From: Erythroxylum novogranatense
Lineage: Eukaryota; Streptophyta; Magnoliopsida; Malpighiales; Erythroxylaceae
Reading direction: 5' to 3'
Assembly (NCBI GenBank): GCA_029891385.1
Contig: CM057224.1
Coordinates: 40,357,005-40,421,004 of the forward strand
DNA length: 64,000 nucleotides
Part shown: positions 34,001-46,367 of the stretch, piece by piece
Numbering within the stretch: the stretch's first letter is position 1
Layout: the number at the start of each line of letters is the position of its first letter
Program-made: the position numbers and the translations under genes
Notes under the pieces: generated by a model
Database searches by the model: none
What the model saw: the letters and a program-made list of their open reading frames with translations, nothing else
Told to the model about the DNA's origin: nothing

Positions 34001-36954
34001 GCGTTGATGGAAACATAACCTAGAGAAAGAAGGTTTAACAGAGGAATTACACATTTATGATTTAAGAGGAAAAAATACAACATTATTCAATTAAACTCCA
34101 CTTGTCTCCCAGAACTAAATATAAGAGCTTAGTTCAAAGGATGGAACAGAATGTCATTGAAAACAATAACATGATATAGAACCTATACAACAAATGCGTG
34201 AAGATGCACCTGGGTACTAGCAAGAAGTTTTAAGCACAATAAATACTTGTTTCTTCCAACATCCTACAAGTTTTCTGCTCAGACAAAATTAATCCTCAGA
34301 CTTCCCATGCAGGGAGGCTATTTTGAGGAAAATCAGCCAACATTAAGAATGACCAAGTTTTTTGTGAAACTAAGGCAGCTTGGCTAGCATTTGTACCAGC
34401 TAATTTTAACTGGAAACATGAGTATGAGTATTCCACATGAGATTTTAACAAGTAATATCATGAAACATTAGTTTTGGGATGATGATAACTGCTCCAGACA
34501 TTCCAAGCTTCCCACAACTGTCTAAGGAGCTAATTTAGATTTACTGTTTATCAGTACCAACACCGCAAAAAACCTTCATAAAGAAAAGGTCTAGACATTT
34601 TGGAAGGCCATAACCTCCAGTAAAGAAGTCAGGAGAAGATTTGAAACCCATGAAGCATTTAAGAATGAATATTCTATATGTCTCACCATCTTGTATCTCC
34701 ACAATGTAGACAACCAACTTAAGAATAGCAAACTTACAGTGTGGAAAGGTACATTATCCTTTCCCATAAACTGAAACAGTTCAACATTTTCAGGATTCTT
34801 CCACCACTTCTCCCAATCTTCTGTATAGCACTTAGTTATTGAGACATATCCAATAGGAGCATCAAACCAAACATAGAAGACCTACAAACAACAATATTGG
34901 AAGTGACAACCAGTTCAGTGTTTGGTGGGAAAATAGCATAATTCCAATAGAGCACCAGTACATTGGTCAGAGATAATAAATGAAGCATATAGATAATGAA
35001 ATCCATAGTACTATCAAAAAGAAACAGGAGAAAAAGAAACTTCAAAAAAGAGAAAATCTTTATTTTCAACCTCACCTTTATTAGATCAATGCAATTCTTG
35101 ATGCAACTAAGACTTTCCTACCAAGCAATATCAGTTCATGGACTTTATTAAGAGAAGCATGCATATAAATGGCTGGGAAAAATCATATGGCATCTGAAAA
35201 CAGGCTTTTATGCACTGAAATAAGATTGGATGTCATTCCTGACCTTGTCCTTGTACTTTTCAAGTGGAACTGGAACCCCCCACTTCAGATCTCTGGTAAT
35301 ACACCTTTGCTTGAGTCCTTCTTTGAGCCATGCATTTGTTGCTTGAATTGCATTTTGGCTCCAAGATCCAGCAACAGAGATTTTTTCAATGTATTTTACC
35401 AATTTATCCTTTAACAGTGGAAGCTCTAGAAACAAGTGATCTGTATCACGAATGCGTGGAGTGGACCGACAAACCTGTTCAACTAGTGTAAATGAGAAAC
35501 TGAGGATGAAGCACAAATGCTTCATAATATCTGTTGCTGCATGTGAGAGTATGATCTATTTGCTAGAATAGATAATATTAGTTTTACTAGGTGCAAAGTA
35601 TTATTTGAAGCTGTCTAACAAGTTTCAAGAGATAAAAAGCATCAGAATAACTCTCTATCTGAGCCATAGATTAAATTATTAAACAATAGTGGACCTCGTG
35701 TAAACCCTCGTATAAGAAAGAAATAGAATAAACTAAGCTCTAACATATATAGCCTGTTGCCAGTTTGCGTCACACATTTCAGATCCAAATCACGGAATGG
35801 ACGATTCAAATCAGAAAAGACAAAGACTATAACAAACCTTGCAGCGCGGATCTTTTAACTCAGTTGGGTTCAAAAGTTTTCCACATTTCTCACACTGGTC
35901 ACCTCTTGCAGAATCATAATTACACCCTTCAGTAGGACATGAACCTTCAACAAGCCGATCAGCAAGGAACTTGTGGCATGTGTCGCAGTAAAGCTGATCA
36001 AGTTAAGAATAATGAGATGTTAAGACAAGTTTCAGAAAGTATGAGAATGTGTGAGATAAGGTAACAAAGGAAAGATTAAGAAGTAAAGAAGTGCTTTCTA
36101 CCTGCTGCATAGTGTTTTCAGAAAGCCAGTTGTTCTCCCACAACTTATTGAAAATTGCCTGACAAACTTCTTCTTGCTGCTGTGTTGAGGTTCGTCCAAA
36201 CTTATCAAAACTTATGTTAAACCATTTATAGACTTCACTATGAATAGTATAGTACCTAGAAGAAATCAGCACGATTATGTCAACCGAAAATGTAAGAAAT
36301 GAAATCGCAACGAAAAAAGTGAAGATGTGAAATCGTTAAACCAACAATTGATGACGGGCATTTCACAATTATACAACATCCAATAAATAAAACCCAATAC
36401 ATATTGACGAAAAAAGACTAAGAATGGACCAGAATCAAGAGGTTTGGAGACAGTTAACTACTTGTCACAAATCTCTCTAGGGGAGCACTTCTCCTCCAAG
36501 GCCTTGGTCTCAGTTGCGGTTCCATACTCATCAGTCCCGCAAATATAAATGACATTATAGCGTCTAAGCCGGCAATAACGAGCAAACACATCAGCACTCA
36601 ACACAGCTGCCACCACCAATTCAATTAAATAAAAGAAACAAAAGAAACAACACTAAATTACACATGCATAAGAGCTAAACAACCCAAGCCAGATTTTTAA
36701 AGGCCAAAAACCTTTCAACTTTCACAGTAAAACAGATTCTTGCTTCGACAGATTAAACTAAGATCAATCACCAGTTCATGCATTTTCACACATATATTTA
36801 TGCCTATACGCATAAAGAGATGAGACGTGTCATTACAGCCAATGATGTTGCCGAGATGAGGGACGTTGTTGACGTAAGGTAAGGCGCTCGTTATAAGAAT
36901 GTTTCTCTTGCCGGGAAGAGGGACCTTAGGCGGCGTCGTCCGACTTTCAGCCAT
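31010..36954 (-). CDS. Methionine-tRNA ligase, cytosolic (17 exons, intact)
   Basis: This enzyme joins methionine to initiator and elongator tRNA-Met in the cytosol. The exons are 36954-36837, 36606-36462, 36255-36102, 35993-35838, 35474-35244, 34881-34738, 34019-33929, 33831-33725, 33646-33532, 33195-33077, 33002-32937, 32843-32715, 32596-32468, 32296-32182, 31928-31693, 31586-31485, 31240-31010. They total 2388 nt with all phases agreeing: 795 residues, the plant family's usual size. HLGN (residues 33-36) is the HIGH motif and KFSKS (about 348-352) the KMSKS loop. Cys pairs of the zinc knuckles lie in exons 4-5 (CDTC, CEKCG). A Lys-rich linker (KKQQAKK, about 611) precedes a C-terminal EMAPII-type tRNA-binding domain (RLDIRVGLI onward). 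The start is the ATG at 36954; the upstream TTG frame is not needed. Intron 11 uses a GC donor. Confidence 0.96.
32844..32936 (-). other. GC-AG intron 11 of MetRS
   Basis: The donor reads CTGCAA then GCAAGA on the minus strand. The acceptor is CTATAG before GAAAGTC. No GT lies at or near the donor. The GC choice joins YLQ to ESQFWKLYK without breaking the frame. GC-AG introns are a small natural class. Confidence 0.8.
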
Positions 36955-37551
36955 TTTGATATCCACCAAATTCCGATAGCCGAGGTAGCAGTATAGAGTT
37001 TGGTTTGGTCGTTATTGTTAATAGTTACGGCGTTAAATTAAAGCTAAGAGACGGCGGTTTCCTCATTTCGTTGCTTTGTTAGGGCAGATTGGTATGCTTA
37101 ATTGTGTTTTACTTATTACCCTCCGTATCTCTCTATTTTACGATAGTGCCTACGCACACAAAGCATGAAGATTTATTCTAGCTAAAATGTGAAAATTGGA
37201 AAGATTTTTAATAAGATAGCCTTATTGGTACCTTGTTTATACCTGGAAGAGAGACTGTTTCATGTTATAGTATAGTGTATTTATTTATAGCATGGCAAAT
37301 ATTAATAATAAAAACAAAAGAAGTAAACAAATACATAAATTAAAAAAAATACAAGAATAAACAAGTCAACCATTATAAGAAAGTAATTAGGCTAACTAAA
37401 AACTGTTTAGACTAAATAATTAAGAGAAAATATTCTGTAATCAAAATATTAAGGTTAATTATAAAACCAAAATTTCGAAGGAAAATATTTAAAAGACCTA
37501 AGAGAACAATAATGATCTCTTTACGAGAGATTTTTATCTATATCCTCGGAT
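36955..37551. other. MetRS upstream region and AT-rich intergenic sequence
   Basis: About 120 bases next to the start codon are less AT-rich and probably hold the 5' UTR and core promoter. The rest is very AT-rich with no open frame. No clear TATA box can be singled out. Confidence 0.5.
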
Positions 37552-38256
37552 AAGTCCTTGTTTGGATGATCTTATATCAGTAGAGCTTTTGTCAACAGAG
37601 TTTTTGTCAATAGAGCTTTTTTTAAAAAGTATTTTTATAATAAATCAATTAAATGTTGTTATTTAAAAAAGAGCTTCATCTGATAGTACATTTAAAGAAC
37701 ATAAAAATAAAAAACACTTTTAATTTTAACTATATTTTATTTTGTAATAAAAATATTTATGCATATAAATATTATTTAAAATATATTAAACAATATGCAA
37801 TGGACAATATATTAATTATTATATAATTTTAAACCATATAAAATATAAATAAAGATATATTTAACCAAATCTTTTATATGAATTATAATATAAGTAAAAC
37901 TAATATCAAAAATAAATATTAAAACATAAAAAAAGTCAAATAATATTATATAAATCTCAAATAAACATGAAGTTGTATTTGTAGGTATTGTGAGAATTAT
38001 GTGTAAAACATAAAGGTAAAAGGGACTAAAAATAAGCTCATTAATTGATCTAAAAATCTACCTAAAAAAGTACTTTTTTGAAAAGCTTCAAATTTGAACT
38101 TCTCAAAAAATTGTATTTTAGCTTCCAAAAAAGTCATTTCTGTGAAAAAAGTGTTTTTGGATTTTACAGCTGAACACTCAGTTTTCTTAAAAACAGCTTT
38201 TATGGTGAAAAAAAAGTGCTTATTCACCTTCCAAAAGCTGAACCAAACAGGCACTT
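37552..38256. mobile_element. MITE-like element (about 705 bp)
   Basis: The left end AAGTCCTTGTTTGG is matched in inverted orientation by the right end (CCAAACAGGCACTT, 12 of 14 paired). The interior is AT-rich and non-coding with partly inverted poly-A/T blocks (AAAAAGTACTTTTTT-like). No transposase and no certain target duplication are seen, so the call is tentative. Confidence 0.4.
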
Positions 38257-38279
38257 AAACCTCTACAGAACTAAGAATG

Positions 38280-39313
38280 TAGCCCTTAGTGCCTCTATTT
38301 TCTTTGATGTTTGGCATAGTAGATTAGGACATATTTTCAAGGAGAAAATATGACACATCAATGAAATTGAGTTTTTTAATCACAACTTGTCTTACTATGA
38401 AGTCTGTCGACCCTACAGAGTACCCACTCTAGACGGATCACAATTTTTCCTAACTATCGTGGATGATTTCTCTATAGCTACCTAGACCTTTCTACTCAAA
38501 CACAAAGATAGAACATAATCCACCCTAATCCAGTTTATCAAAACCATCGAAAGACAATACAACACAAAGATCTTAAAGATCCAAATAGACAATAGCAGAG
38601 AATTCATAAACTACGAATGCAGAAGGTGTTTTGTAGAAATTGGAATAATGCACCAGAAAAGTTATCCATACACCCCACAACAAAATGGTGTAGTGGAAAT
38701 AAAGCACAAACACATACTATAAATAATGAGAGACCTACTATTTACAGCAAGCCTACCCAAACATTATTGGGGAGAAGCCCTCCTCACTACTACTTACCTC
38801 CTAAACAGAATCTCAACCAAAACCTTACAATGGAAAACACCTTATGAGAGACTACATAAAAAAACAACCTATGAACACTTAAAAGTTTTCGAGTGTCTTT
38901 GTTTTGCCCTAGATAAAACACATAACAAGACAAAGCTAGATCTTAGATCTTTGAGATGTGTTTTCTTTGGATATATGCCAGACTACAAAGCCTACAAAGT
39001 TATGGACCTTAGCATAAATAATGTTTTCAGCTTAAGAGGCATAACCTTAAATGAAAACATCTTCCCTTTTGTCAATACACAGACTGACCTTGAACAAAGA
39101 CCACTACCATTTTCCCCTTGCAACATAATAGAAGATGATGCAGAAACACTAAGTAACATACCAGGGACATCAAGCATACAACCTACTGAAGATACACTAC
39201 AAATCACAGAGACAATACCACAACCCGACAACATTGCAAACCAAGACATTACTACAAACAATTATGTAAGAAAAAGTCAAAGAACACACCCCCAAACTAA
39301 AATACCTCGATGA
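38280..39313 (+). pseudogene. Copia integrase region with C-terminal extension
   Basis: From about 38448 there are parts of the catalytic core (TIVDDFS, then YTPQQNG near 38660-38690). An open frame at 38726-39313 (195 codons) carries the conserved C-terminal integrase motif YEHLKVFECLCFA, then LRCVFFGY. A Pro/Thr-rich linker leads toward RT. Stops separate the parts. Confidence 0.8.
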
Positions 39314-39499
39314 CTATGTCCACCAAGCCTCTGCTCATCATTCCACTTCTGTCCTTGATTCTTCTAATATCACTTTAAAGTTCTCTGGTCCTGTAGGAAC
39401 AGAAGGAGACAAAGATTCAAACATCCAGATTACACATACATAAAGCTACAAGGAGTTCATATGTAAGGTGTGCACCACCTTTGAACCTTTATCTTATGA

Positions 39500-40443
39500 G
39501 ACAACAAGCAAGTCAAAAGAATGGGTGGACTTCATGGATGCACAACTAACAGCCTTAGAAGAAAATTAGACATGGGTTTTGACAAATCTACCCAAAGAAA
39601 AGTGAGTCATAGCATCAAAGTGGTTGTATAAAGTAAAATACAACCCAGACGGCACTGTTGAAAAACTAAAATCTAGGCCGGTAGCTAAAGGCTTCAACCA
39701 AGGGAAGGGAATGGACTATTCAGAGGTGTTCTCTCCTGTGGCTAGGATTGTAACAATAAGAACATTCCTAGCTATAGCTACAATAAAAAAAAAATGGCCT
39801 ATCCTATAACGTGATATAAATGATGCTTACCTACATGGCTATCTAGAAGAAGAACTCTACATGTTACCTCCACAGGGTTGTAAGAAAGCCAAAACAGGAA
39901 AAGTTTGCAGATTAATAAATACAATCTATGGACTCAAATAGGCGGGCAGACAATGGCATAAGGAATTGACCACAAAACTAAAGGAATTTGGTTTTGATAA
40001 AGCAGAATCGGATGATTGCCTATATATTAAAGACCAAGGCGATAGCTTTATGGCTATCATCATCTACGTGGATGACATTCTCATAACAGGAGCAAAAGAA
40101 GAGCATCTAAACACTATCAAGCATACCCTACATGAAAAGTTCACAATCAAAGACCTAGAATATGCCAAGTTCTTCCTAGGAGTTGAAATAGCAAGGTCGA
40201 AAGAAGGGAAGACAAGGTAAATATGTAAGAGACATTTTACAAGAAACAAACATGCTGGGTTGTAAATCATGCGCAACACCCATAGTTCCAAGAAGTAAAT
40301 TTACCATCAACGGAGGTAAGCCACTTAAAGACTCCGAAATCTACAGAAGGATAATGGGCAAACTACAATACTTGAGCTTCACAAGACTAGACCTTACCTA
40401 TATAACACAAAAATTGAGTCAGTTCCTGAAAACACCGAAGTAA
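39500..40443 (+). pseudogene. Copia reverse transcriptase region, broken
   Basis: Pieces: KVKYNPDGTVEKLKSRPVAKG and SEVFSPVARIVTIRTFL (39624-39809), then DDCLYIKDQ and IIYVDDILITG (39966-40220; YVDD is the catalytic box), then TPIVPRSKF and MGKLQYLSF (40252-40443). In-frame stops occur near 39808 and 40218. Confidence 0.85.
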
Positions 40444-40469
40444 ACTCACTGGAAAACAATAAAACATGT

Positions 40470-40955
40470 TCTCAAATATCTCAAAGGTACGCAAAATCAA
40501 GGCTTATTCTATGCATCAAATTTGGGCCTACAACTTACCGCTTACCCAAATTCAGACTAGGCAAGTTGCGTGTTTAGAAGGCAATCGTTGACTGGGTTCT
40601 GTGTGTTCCTCCAAAAATTGCCCATCTCATGGAAAATGAAGAAACAAACAATAGTAAATAGATCATCAGCGAAGGCAAAATACAGAAGTTTAGCTTTAAC
40701 CACATGCGAATTAAAGTGGATCGTTCAACTATTAAAGGTTTTTCAGGTGGATAACAAAACAATCGTACCTCTATTATGTGACAATCAAGCGGCGATCCAC
40801 ATATAAAAAAACCTCGTCTTCCACGGGAGGACCAAACACCTAAAGATAGATCTCCACCTAATACACAATGCGACAAAGTTAGGGTTTTTAGATCTCAAGC
40901 ACATATAGAGCCAACATCAACTAGTCGACTTGTTCACTAAACCTCTCACCACATG
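40470..40955 (+). pseudogene. Copia RNase H region
   Basis: The frame contains RSSAKAKYRSLALTTCELKW, then VPLLCDNQAAIHI (40570-40806), followed by degenerate sequence ending in a DLFTKPL-type motif at about 40935. This is the normal end of Copia pol. Confidence 0.85.
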
Positions 40956-41022
40956 AGTGATTAAAGGCCTAACCTCCAAGTTCGGATCCATCCCTCTCTC
41001 CGAGGCTCCGACTTGAAGGGCA

Positions 41023-41312
41023 TGTTAAAAGACTATATGAAGAGGCCTGGGTTAACCTACACCAATGGGTAACCCATGACCTAATAAATTCATTACCCTT
41101 ACTCGCGCATACAGTTAAGCCACGTATATATTCTAACTTTATTTCTTTCCCTCAGTATAGATGATTAGACGCTTCTACGCTAATTCTGTTACAGATCCCA
41201 ATATACGATAGCCAATAGATTTTCTTTATTTTTAGTATAAAAGTCCTCTTCTGTACATATTCAAATCATGATGAAATAAAACATTTCCTCATTAACGAAA
41301 ACTTTCTTTACA
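41023..41312 (+). repeat. 3' LTR of the Copia element
   Basis: It starts TGTTAAAAGACTATATG directly after a purine-rich tract. The TTACA near 41312 is a plausible end, giving about 290 bp. The end cannot be tested because the 5' LTR is missing. Confidence 0.6.
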
Positions 41313-41603
41313 AGTCTTATTCCTATAGGAATCCTCCATTAAAAAAAAGTCATAATAGAAATGTTTCAACCTCATAATCAGCTAGGTAATGAGATCATCT
41401 TCTCTTTCTTGTTGATTGTCATGTGACAGTTTTAGTAACTTCATCTAACATAATATTTTTATTACCAAGTCCAGCATCTTCTCGAAAAAGTGCAAGTTTA
41501 GGTATATGACTTCTTGAATCACCCTTAAACACATAAGATGACACTTCATCATATATCATGTAACAAGAATTAATGACCTTTTCTTGATTCACAGTCCATA
41601 TAT
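41313..41603 (-). other. Unidentified sequence with a minus-strand open frame
   Basis: A minus-strand frame (to 41419, 71 codons) reads SSYVFKGDSRSHIPKLALF followed by REDAGLGNKN, protein-like in composition. I do not recognise it. It lies next to the LINE 3' end and may be a host exon or an unrelated transposon piece. Confidence 0.4.
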
Positions 41604-42629
41604 CTTTTTTTTTACATAAAGGGAACGAGTACATCAGACACTAATTAGGCGGGAGAAACAGCGCCTCGATTGATCCTCTAAAAGAAGAGTATGGCACCCT
41701 AAAGGTGGAACATCAAAATAAGTGACTCCAATATCACCAGGACTGGCCTTAGTAGCAAGCCAGTTCGCGCATCTGTTGCTTTTTCGGTGCACGTGCCGAT
41801 GAACAACAACCCAGTTTCGGACGAGAAGCTCGCGGATACCCATGACAAGAGGGTTGTCCGACCAAGAACGGGACGTCACAGAAGAAAGGAGTTGATGTAC
41901 TCCCAACGAGTCCACTTTCAGCTCGAGACGACGAAATCCCAAACGCCAAGCCAAGGAGAGGCTTGTGTAAACTGCCCAAAGCTCCGCGGACTACGGAGAG
42001 CACCATCCTATAAGCTGAGAGAAGCCTCCCTGCCAATTTCCTGCATTGTCGCATAGGAGTCCACCAGCTGAAGTTGTGAAATGGGCGAGATTGCTTGCCC
42101 CATCGGTGTTCAGTTTGATCCATCCAGCCTGTGGTCTGCTCCAACTGATCTGGCGCACCTAGCGAGGGCGGAGGTCGGCAGTGCCCAGACTGCATACCCC
42201 GAAGGCCTGCTGAACCTGATCTGCAAAAGACAAGATAAGGAATGCTGGTGAGGGAGGTCGTACAAAGTCAGTATTAAAAATAGCTTTGTTCCTCCATGAC
42301 CAGAGGAACCAGCAGGTCAACCCAAAAAGCAGCGCCCAATCCGTGTCCTGTACTCGACGATGCTGGAGGATGTTGGTGTGCAGCCAATCCCTGGCCGGAA
42401 GAGCGAAGGAAGGCGAGGTGACGATATCCGACTGGAGGGATGCCCACACTTGTCGCACAAGGGGACAATCTCGAACAACATGAAGAGAGGATTCTTCTTA
42501 GGAGCAATGTAGGCAGGTACTGTCGGCGGTGAGGTGTTGGCTCACCCGTTGCTGATTACTAAGCAAGCGATCCTTCGCAAGTAGCCATAAGAAGGAGCGC
42601 ACCCGCTAAGGACCCGTCCACTGCCAAAT
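41604..42629 (-). mobile_element. 5'-truncated LINE: zinc-binding and RNase H end
   Basis: On the minus strand 42629 to 42210 gives a CxxC-like motif, then ARDWLHTNILQHR and WFLWSWRNKAIFN, the zf-RVT region of plant L1 LINEs. The RNase H domain is at 41634-41954 (LGFRRLELKVDS, then HVHRKSNRCANWLATKAS). A T run (41604-41612) corresponds to a short poly(A) tail. Several frameshifts are present. The 5' side is cut by the LTR starting at 42630. Confidence 0.8.
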
Positions 42630-43843
42630 TGTTGGACCCCGAACTTTCGGTGGAAATTAGAAATATTAAAATGAATTCAATGATTGTTTTCGAATATGAA
42701 TTATGTTAGAGAAGTTTTATGCCTTGAGAAAATTGATGAGAAAAAGAATTTATTGGTTTTGATGACTTTAAAGACTAGTTTTGGTTATGAAAGTAAGCGG
42801 ATGAGATGATTGAAATGGAGGTTGAAATCAAGAAATAGAAAGTGAAAGTGTAAAATTTTAAAGAAATTAGAAAATTTGACTTTTGGAGTAGAGAGTTGAC
42901 TTTTTGATTAGGCAGATTTTGAGAAAATGATCTTCATAAAATTTGTAGATTATATTGAGAGCTTTCTGTAGCCATAAAGTTTGACAATTTTCGATATCAG
43001 AATCAAAAGTTATGAGTTTTCGAAGTTAAGTATATTTGGCGTTGTTTTGGAAAAATACTATGAAGTATAGATTTGTATGTATTGTGTTTGGAGACTGATT
43101 GCCATACTGATGCGGTTTGAATTAGAGTAAATGATTTACGTGAAAGTTATAGAGAATTAGAATAGCTTTAAAATGATGTATAATATGTGATTCTTGGTTG
43201 TGGAGGTTGAAAGATATGACAATGTGAAATTTGGATATTGCTTAGGTGATTGCTATCAGGGCAGAAACTTCGATTGAAAAATTAACTTAGCTAGAAGTTG
43301 AAGTTGCTTTGGAGTCCTTCATGAACATTGTAGAGCTTGCTTTTATCTTTTCATTGATATAAAGCACGAAAATATTGGACAAGAGAGTGGAAAGTTATGA
43401 TTTTTAGAAGTTCTGATGCTGTTTAAGTATGAAGCCGATCGACCAGTCACTTTGTGTGGAGTTTTTGACCCATTTAGAGGTCGATCTAATTCTTAAGGCC
43501 TTCATAAAAGTTGTATAGGGTTCTTGTACCTTTCCGTAGACACTAAGTTTGTCAAATTTGGAGTTCTGGATCAAAAGTTATGATGTTTACAAGTTTTGGT
43601 ACTGTTGAGGAGTTTATCAATCGGTCACCTTGTAGCAAACTTTTGACCCCTTTAAAGACCGAGCTTGTTTATGAGTACTTCTTGAAAATTGTAAATCTGT
43701 CTTTTATCTTTCCAACGATACTGAGTTTGTAAAATTCGGAGCTCGGAGTCAAAAGTTATGAGTGTTACAAGTTTGAAAGTCGGATTGGGTGCTAGCCGAC
43801 CTCTGTTGGCCGACCTCTGTTGGCTGACCTCTATTGGCCGACC
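42630..43843 (+). mobile_element. 5' part of a Tekay-like LTR, interrupted
   Basis: It starts TGTTGGACCCCGAA and runs parallel to the reverse complement of the end of the 8570-12861 LTR (TGTTAGACCCCAA onward). It holds about 180-bp spaced repeats with AAAGTTATGA blocks at 43004, 43390, 43571 and 43750. It ends in a CCGACCTCTGTTGG array (43795-43843), where a Copia element has inserted. Its distal part is not in the window. Confidence 0.8.
43795..43843. repeat. CCGACCTCTGTTGG short array
   Basis: Four imperfect copies of a 15-16-bp unit (GCCGACCTCTGTTG and variants) occupy the same place as the TCGAC arrays of the related LTRs. Confidence 0.8.
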
Positions 43844-45651
43844 TGTAGGAAAATCCCGGTGTGTACATCACATATACACAGTGTGGAAAAATAAAAATTT
43901 TTATTCCGGGACCTTCCCGAAAGCCAGGATCTATGTGTCTATATAACAAAGTCAAACCATAACGATCAAAGGAGACCGTCTTTAACGATATCCATGCAGA
44001 GGTCGGAGAACCTAACCGGGGTAAACCCTTTGACCCGGGAATAGCTATAATAAGGAAGAGAGTGCTAGCTCTTACCTTATTCTTGGAGAGCTCAAGGAGA
44101 AGACGATGAAGCTTGGAGAAGAAGAAGATGAAGCTTGGAGAAAGATGATGAAGAGAGGAGAAGCTTTTGATTTTTTAAAACCCTTTCTTCTTAAAACCAA
44201 CGACCATCAACACTTTATCCCTCCTTTTGACATTTGTCTTTAACTATTTAAAGACATTAAATGCTAAAGTGGTGAGCTTTCCACGTTAGCCTTATATATA
44301 TATATATATATAATAAAGACAAGTCTTCTCCTCCTCCTTCCACCTTGATCATATATATATATATATATAAATTACTTAATTAATTAATAAGATATATATA
44401 TATAAAAATGCTGAAGTGGTCCAGTCACACTGGGGTCGGTCCTACCGGGTCCCGGTATGGAAAAAACACCGAAGACCTGTTTCAGCAATATCGATGTCGC
44501 GATCTCATCGAGACATATCCCAATCTCATCGGGATCCATTTAGTTCTATTGCTTTTCATTTATTGGATCTCTATCCAAAACTATTTTACGAATTCTCCGA
44601 GTCACTCTTATGCGTGTGACCCATTAGGTTCCCGGTTATGTTGGTCACTTAAATTAACACTTAATCCAAGCAAGTCATGAGCGGTATCTAGCAACACATC
44701 ATGACCCCCAATTGACCGGAAAGTAATTGGTTTGACGAATGAACCTATGTTCATCACGAACCTTTCCATAGACAATTACTGTGCAATTCGTCCTTTCACT
44801 ATGCTATACCCCACTTGTTTATGAGTATGGGCAAAGTGTCAACTCTTATTAGACTGACTACGTCAAATCTAGTCCAAGTGATATCAGTTTTTGTCCTGGG
44901 ACTCATTACTTTATATGTCACTGAAGATACTCTTCATGACATATGAACTCCGGCCAGAGATTTTCAAGTAATGACCCTGACAAGAGGCCATGGGTATCAT
45001 CTTCTGTTATCACAAAAGTGATGAATCCTTTATTGGCTACTCAATTACCTTCGAATATCTCAAGCTGTACCCAATCACCACCCTATGAGCGACCTGTGTA
45101 AGACAACAAGGAATGGAATCAAAACACAGAATCAGTATCCAAGATATCCTTGAGTACCTCAAGTCTAAGGATATTTGCACAATTGCTATGATGAGATTAT
45201 CACTGGCATTAGAATAGGACATCCATGTGATGATCTCATAGCAGGTCATCCAATGTACTTACTACCTCTAGTAAGCATTCACATCTCAACCCTAAACATC
45301 TCATATTTACAGTTTTTGAGATCCACTACTTGATCAAATCAAGGAGCTTGACATGTGCTAGTCTCTCCGGATTAACGATGTCCAGTTTCAGTAATCCTAT
45401 GACTAGGGATAATTTAGATACTGACATAATTGCACATGATAGGAATCTCAGTAATATGATCACATCATAATTTCCTTCATGCTATGTCATATATCATGGA
45501 CTTCATTAATTTGCTTATAGATCAATATCAATTCATGAATAATGAACATCAAATTAATGAAATATGTCTTTCTTTATTTATTCATAAAGTATGTACACAA
45601 CTTTGTACAAAACGCGCTAAAGGCGATTGCCTTTAGGGCACTACTCTAACA
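43844..45651 (-). repeat. 3' LTR of the split Copia element, about 1.8 kb
   Basis: Edges are TGTAGGAAAATCCCGG and CACTACTCTAACA, with the purine-rich tract adjacent. It contains (TA)n runs at 44290-44400. The short frames at 44408-44680 and 45037-45249 have no family. Confidence 0.75.
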
Positions 45652-45689
45652 AAATCTCCAACTTGACCTAAAGCCAATCGCCTTGATAT

Positions 45690-46367
45690 CTAATACCATA
45701 AAGCGAGTACATGAGAATCAAAGCTCTTACGTGATAATGGCTTCGTCAGCGGATCAACAATATTTTGCTCGGTGGGAATTCTCTCTATCTGGACATCACC
45801 TCGACCAATGATCTCCCTAATCAGATGATATCTGCGGAGTACGTGTTTGGATCGTTGATGAGACCTTGGTTCCTTCGCCTGCGCAATAGCCCCATTGTTG
45901 TCACAATACAACTGTATGAGCCCATCACAGCTAAGAACCACACCAAGTTCAGTAATGAACTTTTTGATCCAAGCTGCTTCCTTTGCTGCGTCTGAAGCAG
46001 CAATGTACTCTGTCTCGGTTGTTGAATTGGCAGTTGTCTCTTGTTTGAAACTCTTCCAACTGACCGTCCCGTCGTTCAGTGTGAATATATAACCTGATTG
46101 AGATTTAGAATCATCCTTATCAGATTGAAAACTAGCATTTGTATACCCGCTCACTTTTAGATTTCCATCTCCATATATCAAGAAAACATCCTTAGTCCTT
46201 CGCAAGTACTTGAGGATATTCTTGACAGCCACCCAGTGACCCTCACCAGGATCCGATTGGTATCTGCTTGTAACACTTAGAGCATATGATACATCGGGTC
46301 TCGTACATAGCGTAGCATACATGATAGATCCTACTGCAGATGCATACGGGATCATATTCATGTGCAT
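45690..46367 (-). pseudogene. Copia RT C-terminus and RNase H (open, 225 codons)
   Basis: The frame has IPYASAVGSIMYATLCTRPD, then YLRRTKDVFLIYG, then GYTNASFQSDKDDSKSQSGY, then TTETEYIAASDAAKEAAWIKK, and ends with VDPLTKPLS. RNase H acidic residues (Asn in place of the usual Asp in YTNAS, Glu in TETEYIA, Asp in YCDNN) are mostly kept. The reading frame is intact for 225 codons up to the insertion point, so this element is younger than the other Copia remnant. Confidence 0.9.

Larger units (their letters stand above)
38270..41312 (+). mobile_element. Ty1/Copia retrotransposon, 5'-truncated, with 3' LTR
   Basis: The order is gag-pre-integrase, integrase, RT and RNase H, as in Copia. At 38300-38400 a degenerate HxRLGHIF-type stretch appears. 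Integrase parts include FLTIVDDFS (38448-38475) and 38726-39313 (KHYWGEALLTTTYLLNR). RT is at 39624-40220 and RNase H at 40570-40930. The PPT-like TTGAAGGGCA abuts the 3' LTR start TGTTAAAAGAC (41023). The LTR end near 41312 is less certain. The 5' LTR and gag are missing. Confidence 0.85.

Noticed and set aside
36955..36969. MetRS start at an upstream TTG
   Set aside because: An ATG with the family's usual N-terminus lies at 36954; TTG starts are not expected in plant nuclear genes.
38992..39261. Minus-strand 89-codon frame
   Set aside because: It is the reverse complement of the Copia integrase frame.
44408..44680. Two overlapping plus-strand frames as genes
   Set aside because: They lie inside the Copia 3' LTR and have no recognisable domain.
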